A stretch of DNA of 7,813 bases from Candidatus Omnitrophota bacterium (lineage in GTDB: Bacteria; Omnitrophota; Gorgyraeia; 1-14-0-20-64-10; JACQQZ01): the NCBI GenBank assembly GCA_016206755.1, contig JACQQZ010000052.1:1-7813 (forward strand), in the 5' to 3' direction. Within the stretch, counting starts at the first letter, position 1. Each line of letters begins with the position of its first letter. The translations under genes and the position numbers were made by a program. The notes under the pieces were generated by a model that was not told the origin of the DNA, searched no databases, and saw only the letters and a program-made list of their open reading frames with translations. Below, in pieces: positions 1 through 4,871 of this stretch.

Positions 1-1123
1 AAGCGTCGTTGACCACGCTGGCGGCCAAACCTTCCACCTCGCCATTGCCCAATTTTGTCTTGGTCTGGCCTTCAAACTGAGGATTGGGAATGCGGACGCT
101 GATGATGGCGGTCAGCCCCTCGCGCACATCATCGCCGGAAAGCTGTCCGTCGCTTTCCTTGATGAGGCTTTTTTCCTTGCAGTATTGATTGATCGCGCGC
201 GTTAAGCCCGACTTAAACCCGCTTAAATGCGTGCCGCCCTCAATCGTATGGATGTTGTTGGCAAAGCTAAACAGCGCTTCGGCATAGCTGTCGTTGTGTT
301 GAAGCGCCCCCTCGACAACGATCCCGTCTTTCTCGCGCTCGAAATAGACGATTTCTTTGTAGAGGGGGGTCTTGCCTTTGTTGAGAAATTGGACGAATTC
401 TTTTAAGCCACCCTTGTAATAAAATTCCAGGGATTTGTCGGAGCGCTCGTCGGTAAATGTGATCTTGATCCCGGAATTCAGGAACGCGAGCTCCCGGAAG
501 CGGTTGATGAGAATGTCGCTGGAATAATCAATTTTGATGCTGAAAATTTCTTTGTCGGCCTTGAACGTCACGTGGGTGCCGGTCGCCTTGGTCTTTCCAA
601 CCACCGTCAACCGGGTCGCCGTCTTGCCGCGCTCGTAACGCTGGTGATGGATCTTCCCGTCGCGGTGGACTTTGACTTCCATCCACTCCGAGAGGGCGTT
701 GACGCAGCTGACGCCGACGCCGTGCAAACCGCCGGAAACTTTATACGCGCGGTGATCGAACTTGCCGCCGGCATGCAGCGTCGTCAGCACCACTTCCACG
801 GCAGGTTTTTTCTCGGTTTTGTGGATGTCGACGGGAATCCCGCGGCCGTCATCGGCCACCGACACGGAGTTGTCCGGGTGAATGGTGACATCGATGTTCT
901 TGGCGTGCCCTGCCATCGCTTCGTCAATGGAATTGTCGACGACCTCGTAGACCAAATGATGCAGGCCGCGCGTGCCGGTATCGCCGATGTACATGGCCGG
1001 CCGTTTGCGCACCGCTTCCACGCCTTCCAACACCTGGATGGTCGTTGCGTCGTATTTCGCGGACTGAGGCGTTGCCGCCCGCTTCTCTTCCTTGACAGAT
1101 TCTTGCGTCCTGGATCGCGCCAT
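1..1123 (-). CDS. gyrB: DNA gyrase subunit B, N-terminal part (runs off the window)
   Basis: ATPase subunit of the type II topoisomerase that introduces negative supercoils; it works with GyrA in the cytoplasm. The open frame covers 374 codons with no stop before the window edge, so the C-terminal TOPRIM part is missing. GHKL ATPase motifs are visible: EVVDNSIDE (residues 60-68, with the expected catalytic Glu60 and Mg-binding Asn64), DDGRGIP (91-97), LHAGGKFD (116-123) and the lid motif SGGLHGVGV (130-138). The transducer carries the QTKTKLGN lysine loop. The first 25 or so residues are a charged extension before the conserved start. The ATG overlaps the dciA stop by one base (TGATG). An AAGGA ribosome-binding site lies 9 nt upstream. 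ParE is the alternative paralogue, but the dnaA-dnaN context favours GyrB. Confidence 0.96.
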   Translation of the reverse strand, partial: MARSRTQESVKEEKRAATPQSAKYDATTIQVLEGVEAVRKRPAMYIGDTGTRGLHHLVYEVVDNSIDEAMAGHAKNIDVTIHPDNSVSVADDGRGIPVDIHKTEKKPAVEVVLTTLHAGGKFDHRAYKVSGGLHGVGVSCVNALSEWMEVKVHRDGKIHHQRYERGKTATRLTVVGKTKATGTHVTFKADKEIFSIKIDYSSDILINRFRELAFLNSGIKITFTDERSDKSLEFYYKGGLKEFVQFLNKGKTPLYKEIVYFEREKDGIVVEGALQHNDSYAEALFSFANNIHTIEGGTHLSGFKSGLTRAINQYCKEKSLIKESDGQLSGDDVREGLTAIISVRIPNPQFEGQTKTKLGNGEVEGLAASVVNDA

Positions 1124-1446
1124 CAGTTGGAATCCTTTTTTGAAAGGGGCTTGATTTTGAATCGTACCGATTGAACGCTGTCTGAACCCCACGACGCTTG
1201 CAATTCTTTTAGAAATTCTCCGCGCCGCAGACTGAGGTTCCACAGCCAAACCGACGTATCGACTGCAACCAGAAGCTCTCCTTTCCGCAAGCTGGTCGGA
1301 CAACTGTGCTGTGCCGCTTTTGTTCCAACCAATTTCCGCCACATCCTGCGGATGTCTTCGGCGCCTGGACGCTTCTCATCCGCCCAGCGCTTCATCAACG
1401 GGTTTAAGATGTCTTTCAGCGGCTGGGGGCTGGATTTTGAATTCAC
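1123..1446 (-). CDS. dciA: DUF721 family protein, DciA-like helicase-loading factor
   Basis: A 107-residue basic protein with the DUF721 pattern: an N-terminal helix (LKDILNPLMKRW), W36 followed by LVG (39-41), H47 and P50, a GEL turn (56-58), then the strand-rich VDTSVWLWNL segment and a C-terminal VQSVRFKI strand. DUF721 proteins of the DciA type bind the replicative helicase DnaB and help load it at the origin in many bacteria without DnaC or DnaI. That role is inferred here from the family and from the position between dnaN and gyrB. The start is GTG, 2 nt after the dnaN stop, and the gene ends inside the gyrB start codon. There is no clear ribosome-binding site, so translational coupling to dnaN is likely. 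The family is usually longer; this copy is little more than the core domain. Confidence 0.85.
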   Translation of the reverse strand: MNSKSSPQPLKDILNPLMKRWADEKRPGAEDIRRMWRKLVGTKAAQHSCPTSLRKGELLVAVDTSVWLWNLSLRRGEFLKELQASWGSDSVQSVRFKIKPLSKKDSN

Positions 1447-1448
1447 TT

Positions 1449-2540
1449 TTAGGTCAGCTGCATCGGCAGCACGATGTAGACGTATTGATCCTTCGTCCGG
1501 ATCACCCCGGGGCGTTCCGGTCCCGGCAGCTCCACATCGATTAATTCCTCGGGCAAGCTCTTCAAAACGTCCATCAGGTAGCCGGGATTAAAACCGACGC
1601 TCATCTCTTGTCCGGCATACTCCGCCTCCACTTCCTCTCGGGCTTCCCCGAGATCGGGCGTCTGTTTGGAAATCACCAGTTTATTTTTTCCAAGATCGAG
1701 CTTGACCGACTGGGATTCCGGCGTGGCCCAGAGACTGGCCCGGCGGATGGCCAATAAAAACGCCTCGCGTGAAAGTTTGACTTTTTCGTGGACTTCCGGC
1801 GGAATCACTTGTTCGTAATTTGGAAATTCTCCCTCCACCGTCCTGGAAACCAGCGTGGAAGCGCCCAACTCAAATTTCACCTGATTGCCGCCGAATATGA
1901 TTTTGACGGTTTCGTCGGATCCCAACAAGCGATGAAGCTCGTGAATGGCTTTGGTGGGGATAATGGCGCGCTGATCTCCCCCGGAATGATTCATGGCGCG
2001 CTCCACCATCGCCAACCGTCTTCCGTCGGTGGCCACCAAGCGTAATTTTCCTTTTTTATAAGCGAAGTAAATTCCGTTCAAAACATACCGGCTCTCATCG
2101 TGCGACATCGCAAAGACCGTCATGTCCAGCATACTCGAAAGCGCTTTTTGCGGAATCTGGATCGGTTGCTGTTGAGGAATGTTGGGAAGTTTTGGGAATT
2201 CTTCAGGGGGAAGCCCCATGAGCTTGAAATGACTCTTTTCACATTCCAAAACGGCGATGTGATTTTTTTTAACGGTGATGGTCACGGGCTGCGCCGGAAG
2301 CTCTTTGATGAGGTCTCCAAACCGTCTGGCTGGAATGGTGGTCGACCCCGGCTCATGAATTTGCGCCGGAATGGTAGTGGTAATACCGATTTCAAGATCC
2401 GTCCCTGTGAGCTGAATCTGACTTTCCCCTGTTTCGATCAAAAGATTGGAAAGAACAGGTAGAGTGGACCGGGAGCTGGTGATGTTTTGAAGGTGGTGAA
2501 TTCCCTTGGAGAGGATTTGACTATCGAGTGTGATTTTCAT
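1449..2540 (-). CDS. dnaN: DNA polymerase III sliding clamp (beta subunit)
   Basis: Encodes the ring-shaped clamp that tethers the replicative polymerase, and many repair proteins, to DNA. The 363-residue length fits the three-domain family (about 365-375). Family hallmarks are the N-terminal MKITLDSQILSKGIHHL, the LPVLSNLLIE and GTDLEIGI strands, FPKLP in the first third, SRYVLNGIYF and ATDGRRLA in the middle domain, GEFPNYEQVIP before domain 3, and the C-terminal YIVLPMQL, which forms part of the binding groove for clamp-interacting peptides. The ATG start gives the canonical N terminus. A modest AAAGG site lies about 12 nt upstream. It follows dnaA on the same strand after a 134-bp gap that has its own candidate extended -10 promoter, and is closely followed by dciA. 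Confidence 0.98.
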   Translation of the reverse strand: MKITLDSQILSKGIHHLQNITSSRSTLPVLSNLLIETGESQIQLTGTDLEIGITTTIPAQIHEPGSTTIPARRFGDLIKELPAQPVTITVKKNHIAVLECEKSHFKLMGLPPEEFPKLPNIPQQQPIQIPQKALSSMLDMTVFAMSHDESRYVLNGIYFAYKKGKLRLVATDGRRLAMVERAMNHSGGDQRAIIPTKAIHELHRLLGSDETVKIIFGGNQVKFELGASTLVSRTVEGEFPNYEQVIPPEVHEKVKLSREAFLLAIRRASLWATPESQSVKLDLGKNKLVISKQTPDLGEAREEVEAEYAGQEMSVGFNPGYLMDVLKSLPEELIDVELPGPERPGVIRTKDQYVYIVLPMQLT

Positions 2541-2597
2541 TGCTTCTAAGTGCCTTTCTTTCTAAAGAACAAAAACACGTAGCCGTGGTAGGCGAGC

Positions 2598-2606
2598 ATT
2601 GTACCA
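2598..2606 (-). promoter_or_regulatory. Candidate extended -10 promoter for dnaN
   Basis: On the minus strand the sequence reads TGG-TACAAT, an extended -10 with one mismatch to TATAAT. No convincing -35 box lies at the right distance, which is tolerable for an extended -10 element. Transcription would start near 2591, giving a leader of about 50 nt before the dnaN ATG. Read-through from dnaA is also likely, since no terminator is visible in the gap. Confidence 0.45.
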
Positions 2607-2657
2607 GGAAATCTCATTAACCCCTATCCCTAAAATCAGTTAAGCATGTGGAGCGGC

Positions 2658-2666
2658 TGTGGATAA
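2658..2666 (-). promoter_or_regulatory. Perfect DnaA box (TTATCCACA on the minus strand)
   Basis: An exact match to the high-affinity DnaA 9-mer, 9 bp beyond the dnaA stop codon. It lies about 50 bp upstream of the candidate dnaN promoter, where bound DnaA could act in origin opening or tune dnaN transcription. Confidence 0.8.
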
Positions 2667-2674
2667 CCTGGGAG

Positions 2675-2683
2675 TTATCCACG
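2675..2683 (+). promoter_or_regulatory. One-mismatch DnaA box overlapping the dnaA stop codon
   Basis: TTATCCACG differs from the consensus only in the last base. It sits in a perfect inverted repeat, GTTATCC-AC-GGATAAC (2674-2689), which also encodes the last residues and stop of DnaA (Val-Ile-Arg-Gly-stop). The initiator gene therefore carries part of its own binding array. Confidence 0.6.
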
Positions 2684-4033
2684 GATAACCTTCATGAGGT
2701 GGTCAACAACCCCTTTTGTCTTGGAGTTATCCAGAGCTTCTTGCTCAATCTTTTCACAGGCATACAAGACCGTCGAATGGTCCCTTCCCCCAAAGCTTTC
2801 CCCAATGGCCGGCAAGGAGGAGTCGGTCAGTTGCCGTGACAGATACATCGCCATTTGCCGCGGGTATGCCACCTGTTTTGTCCGGCGCTTGGCCCGCATT
2901 TCGGAAAGGCGAATGTCGTAATATTCAGCCACTTTTTGCTGGATGAGCTCGATGGAAATCCGTTTGGCCTCCTCCAGCACCATCTCTTTGAGGACCTCCT
3001 GGGCCAATTCCTTGGAAATTTCCTGGCCCACCAGCGCGGAATAAGCCACCACCCGGATGAGCGCCCCCTCCAGCTCGCGAATGTTGGAGTGGATCCGCTC
3101 GGCGATAAAAGCGGTCACATCGTCCGGGACGAATACTTTATAACCCTGGGCTTTTTTGCGCAAGATGGCGGTTCGGGTTTCCAGATCCGGCGGCTGAATG
3201 TCGGTGACCAGCCCCCACTCAAACCGCGAAATCAAACGCTCTTCCAAGCCGCGGATTTCTTTGGGAGACCGGTCGCTGCACAGGACGATTTGTTTGTGGG
3301 CGTCGTAGAGAGTGTTGAAGGTGTGGAAGAACTCTTCCTGAGTCGATTCTTTGCCGGCGATGAATGGAATGTCGTCGATGAGAAGCACATCCATCGTTCG
3401 ATAGCGCTCCCGGAATTTCAACGTCGAACGGGTTTGGATGGCGGTGATCAGCTGATTGGTAAATTGCTCGCTGGAGATGTAGAGAATTTTAGCATGTGCA
3501 TTCAGCGACACCGCTTGATGGCCGATGGCATGCAGAAGATGGGTTTTTCCCAACCCCACTTTGCCGTAGATAAACAACGGATTGTACGCTTTCGCCGGGG
3601 CGTTGCCCACGGCCAGGGCTGCGGCCTGGGCAAAACGGTTGGAGGAACCGATCACAATAGAGTCAAAAGTGTATTTGGGGTTTAATCCGGCCACCGCGGC
3701 TGGGCGGGCGGGCGGTTCCAGGGCCGCCAAGGTCTGCGCCGCGACCCCGGCGCGCGTTTCCCGCTCCGGAACAGCAGGGGGAGTCGCGGCAATCGAAAAA
3801 CTGATTTGAGTTGAACCCTCGCTGATTTGGTCTGCGCAGCGGCGCACAATCGGCTCAAAGTGTTCCACCAGCCAATCGCGGAAAAATCGATTCGGGGTTT
3901 CGACCGTCAACCGGCCTTCTTCGGCAGAGACAGCCCGAGTTGGTTTAAACCAGGTCTCATAGGTTTGATCTCCGACTTCTCGTCGGATGAGCTCCAAAAT
4001 TTGAGGCCAATGATCGATGGACAGGCGAGCCAT
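2675..4033 (-). CDS. dnaA: Chromosomal replication initiator protein DnaA
   Basis: An AAA+ ATPase that binds DnaA boxes, melts the origin and recruits the helicase; it is also a transcription factor. At 452 residues it has all four domains: domain I (1-70, with TYETWF at 24-29), a short Ala/Pro-rich domain II linker (about 82-118), the AAA+ core (119-335) and the DNA-binding domain IV (about 350-452). Walker A is GKVGLGKT (157-164), Walker B LLIDD (217-221), the arginine finger region is SRFEWGL (269-275) and sensor 2 is NIRELEG (317-323). The DnaA signature is complete: R380, PRQMAMYL (391-398) and FGGRDHSTV (414-422). Two uncommon residues are Lys158 in Walker A and Pro223 after Walker B (usually Gln). 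The ATG lacks a clear ribosome-binding site; DnaA boxes fill that space. It is transcribed away from rpmH. Confidence 0.99.
   Translation of the reverse strand: MARLSIDHWPQILELIRREVGDQTYETWFKPTRAVSAEEGRLTVETPNRFFRDWLVEHFEPIVRRCADQISEGSTQISFSIAATPPAVPERETRAGVAAQTLAALEPPARPAAVAGLNPKYTFDSIVIGSSNRFAQAAALAVGNAPAKAYNPLFIYGKVGLGKTHLLHAIGHQAVSLNAHAKILYISSEQFTNQLITAIQTRSTLKFRERYRTMDVLLIDDIPFIAGKESTQEEFFHTFNTLYDAHKQIVLCSDRSPKEIRGLEERLISRFEWGLVTDIQPPDLETRTAILRKKAQGYKVFVPDDVTAFIAERIHSNIRELEGALIRVVAYSALVGQEISKELAQEVLKEMVLEEAKRISIELIQQKVAEYYDIRLSEMRAKRRTKQVAYPRQMAMYLSRQLTDSSLPAIGESFGGRDHSTVLYACEKIEQEALDNSKTKGVVDHLMKVIRG
2727..2735 (+). promoter_or_regulatory. One-mismatch DnaA box inside the dnaA 3' coding end
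   Basis: TTATCCAGA has one mismatch to the consensus and is preceded by G as in the other copies here. It lies within the last codons of dnaA, 52 bp from the stop-codon box. Its affinity would probably be lower. Confidence 0.45.
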
Positions 4034-4036
4034 AAG

Positions 4037-4045
4037 TTACCCACA
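4037..4045 (+). promoter_or_regulatory. One-mismatch DnaA box just upstream of the dnaA start codon
   Basis: TTACCCACA has one mismatch (C for T at position 4). It begins 4 bp from the dnaA ATG, where a ribosome-binding site would normally lie. It is a direct repeat of the perfect box 11 bp away, about one helical turn, which suits cooperative side-by-side binding. Confidence 0.55.
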
Positions 4046-4047
4046 GG

Positions 4048-4056
4048 TTATCCACA
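4048..4056 (+). promoter_or_regulatory. Perfect DnaA box in the dnaA leader
   Basis: An exact TTATCCACA match, in tandem with the box at 4037-4045. Both lie between the predicted dnaA transcription start (near 4069) and the ATG, so bound DnaA would sit in the path of the polymerase. This is a likely autoregulatory site and also a candidate origin element. Confidence 0.8.
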
Positions 4057-4075
4057 ATCGGAGTAAAGCAGGTGT

Positions 4076-4105
4076 AGTATAGAACGTTTTCGGCTTGACG
4101 GTCAA
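4076..4105 (-). promoter_or_regulatory. Predicted dnaA promoter
   Basis: On the minus strand: -35 TTGACC (4105-4100), an 18-nt spacer and -10 TATACT (4081-4076). Each box has one mismatch to the sigma-70-type consensus. The start site would be near 4069, giving a leader of about 36 nt that contains both DnaA boxes. The -35 box shares a base with the oppositely directed rpmH -35 box. Confidence 0.65.
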
Positions 4106-4108
4106 GCC
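4092..4108. repeat. 17-bp palindrome containing both divergent -35 boxes
   Basis: GGCTTGAC-G-GTCAAGCC, a perfect inverted repeat with 8-bp arms around one central base (4100). Each arm contains one TTGAC. Both -10 boxes lie 19 to 24 bp from the centre, so the promoter pair is geometrically symmetric. It could also be an operator for a dimeric regulator. Confidence 0.8.
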
Positions 4109-4124
4109 CTAAGAAGAGTAAAAT
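4095..4124 (+). promoter_or_regulatory. Predicted rpmH operon promoter
   Basis: Plus-strand -35 TTGACG (4095-4100), an 18-nt spacer and -10 TAAAAT (4119-4124), each with one mismatch to consensus. The predicted start near 4131 is only a few bases before the rpmH ATG at 4134, so the message would be leaderless or nearly so. It would drive the whole rpmH to mnmG block. Confidence 0.6.
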
Positions 4125-4133
4125 ACGCCCCTC

Positions 4134-4271
4134 ATGAAAAAGAGGCTGCGTCCCAAGTCTGTCTTAAAACGCAAACGCCGGCACGGCTTCCTTCGACGCA
4201 TGAGGACGCGCACCGGACGCGCCGTGCTCAGACGCCGGCGCCAAAAAGGCCGCCACCGCCTCATCCCCTGA
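4134..4271 (+). CDS. rpmH: 50S ribosomal protein L34
   Basis: A 45-residue, very basic protein of the large ribosomal subunit, where L34 packs against 23S rRNA. It matches the family along its whole length: KRKRRHGFLRRM (12-23), a TRTGRAVLRRRRQKGRHRL block (25-43) and few acidic residues. The N terminus (MKKRLRPKS) replaces the more usual MKRTYQPS form. It is the first gene of the rightward block, as in most bacteria where rpmH lies next to dnaA. No Shine-Dalgarno site precedes the ATG, consistent with the very short predicted leader. The stop overlaps a CTG codon that is a possible start of rnpA. Confidence 0.96.
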   Translation: MKKRLRPKSVLKRKRRHGFLRRMRTRTGRAVLRRRRQKGRHRLIP

Positions 4272-4303
4272 GCCGCCTTCTCTTTCGTCACCGGCAGCAT
4301 CGG

Positions 4304-4675
4304 ATGCCTTCCGAAAATTTTCGGAGGATCTATACGCAAGGTCAAAAGGCCAATGGGCGAGCCATGACGGTTCATGTCGCTCCCCTGCCGGATCAAGAAC
4401 GGCAGCGTCCGGGCAAGCTCGGAATGACCCTTCGCCGTCTGAGCGTTCAATCCAGCGTCGATCGGAACCGGTGGAAGCGTTGGATTCGAGAGGTGTTTCG
4501 CCACCATCCGGAAAAATTGGCCGGACTGGAAGTGGTCGTTACTGTTTTTAGCGCTCCCACCGGGTGGAGTTACGCGGAAGTGGAAGGGGAGCTGCTCAGG
4601 ATCATCGATACCGCTTGCAAGGAAATGAAAAAGCGTGCGAAAATACATCCAGGATCTTCCAGTACGTCTGATTGA
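4304..4675 (+). CDS. rnpA: Ribonuclease P protein component
   Basis: The protein partner of the RNase P ribozyme, which removes 5' leaders from pre-tRNAs. From the ATG it is 123 residues. The family signature is clear: [10 protein letters not shown] near the start, [28 protein letters not shown] with the RNR motif that contacts the RNA, a GLEVVVTVF strand, and the [13 protein letters not shown] helix. The ATG sits unusually close to ENF. In-frame codons upstream would add SRLLFRHRQHR, which resembles the basic pre-ENF segment of other RnpA proteins, so translation may really begin at a CTG (4268-4270) overlapping the rpmH stop. ATG is kept as the conservative choice. No ribosome-binding site is visible for it. 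The 3' end overlaps yidD by 41 nt. Confidence 0.9.
   Translation: MPSENFRRIYTQGQKANGRAMTVHVAPLPDQERQRPGKLGMTLRRLSVQSSVDRNRWKRWIREVFRHHPEKLAGLEVVVTVFSAPTGWSYAEVEGELLRIIDTACKEMKKRAKIHPGSSSTSD
4310..4325. repeat. 16-bp perfect palindrome at the start of rnpA
   Basis: TCCGAAAATTTTCGGA is self-complementary and begins 4 bp after the first base of the ATG. It is followed directly by GGAGG. In mRNA it could fold only as a hairpin with a small loop. It could be a protein-binding site or chance. Confidence 0.6.
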
Positions 4676-4871
4676 ACGGTATCAATTCTTCGCCAGGCCG
4701 TTTTTTCCTCCAGCATGCCGTTTTTGGCCCAGCTGCTCGGATTACACAAAGGAAGCCATCCAGATCCACGGCCCCCTCAAAGGGCTTCTGTTGGGGGCGT
4801 GGCGCCTATTGAAATGCCATCCGCTATGCCCGGGCGGAGTCGATCTTGTACCCAGAAAGAGTATGCAGTGA
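4635..4871 (+). CDS. yidD: Membrane protein insertion efficiency factor YidD
   Basis: A small 78-residue protein that associates with the inner membrane and assists YidC/Sec-dependent insertion of membrane proteins. The family core is complete: [22 protein letters not shown] (positions 16-37), the [12 protein letters not shown] helix (39-50), and [17 protein letters not shown] (57-73). The conserved cysteines are at 28, 34 and 61, with an extra one at 65. The start is GTG, inside the rnpA 3' end (41-nt overlap), with AAGGA about 11 nt upstream. The stop overlaps the yidC GTG start by 4 nt (GTGA). This tight nesting suggests coupled translation with its partner YidC. Confidence 0.95.
   Translation: MRKYIQDLPVRLIERYQFFARPFFPPACRFWPSCSDYTKEAIQIHGPLKGLLLGAWRLLKCHPLCPGGVDLVPRKSMQ

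Larger units (their letters stand above)
2541..2735. other. Candidate oriC sub-region: DnaA-box cluster at the dnaA end and dnaA/dnaN gap
   Basis: Four copies of the core GTTATCC/GGATAAC lie within 72 bp: 2661-2667 (reverse), 2674-2680 (forward), 2683-2689 (reverse) and 2726-2732 (forward). One is a perfect 9-mer DnaA box and two are one-mismatch boxes. The rest of the gap towards dnaN is moderately AT-rich and holds a TAGGGA-TAGGGG tandem on the minus strand (near 2620-2632), beyond a short GC-rich stretch next to the perfect box. In Bacillus-type bipartite origins the unwinding site lies in the dnaA/dnaN gap, so this is the best candidate for the melted region. No experiment or skew plot backs this. 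Confidence 0.6.
4034..4133. other. Divergent dnaA/rpmH intergenic region, candidate second oriC sub-region
   Basis: All genes to the left are on the minus strand and all to the right on the plus strand, the pattern expected around a bidirectional origin. The 100-bp gap holds two tandem DnaA boxes, a GTAGTATAG tract (4074-4082) that overlaps the dnaA -10 box and resembles the TAG/TAT triplets of DnaA-trio elements, a 17-bp palindrome and two divergent promoters. With the cluster at the other end of dnaA it forms a possible bipartite origin. I saw no terminator. Confidence 0.55.

Noticed and set aside
572..1174. A 200-codon plus-strand open frame opposite gyrB
   Set aside because: It is the reverse-strand shadow of gyrB, whose frame carries all ATPase motifs. 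The antisense product shows no recognisable domain.
2236..2245. TTTTCACAT in dnaN as a DnaA box
   Set aside because: It has too many mismatches to the 9-mer and is isolated from the clusters.
2855..3685. A 276-codon plus-strand open frame opposite dnaA
   Set aside because: It lies wholly antisense to the AAA+ and domain IV coding region of dnaA. Its length is explained by codon bias, and its translation resembles no family I know.
4109..4648. A 179-codon minus-strand open frame opposite rpmH and rnpA
   Set aside because: It runs antisense to two well-supported genes and across the rpmH promoter. It has no domain of its own.
4715..4867. An N-terminal extension of yidC back to an ATG at 4715
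   Set aside because: The added residues are the out-of-frame translation of yidD. The GTG at 4868, with its 4-nt overlap, gives the normal YidC N terminus.
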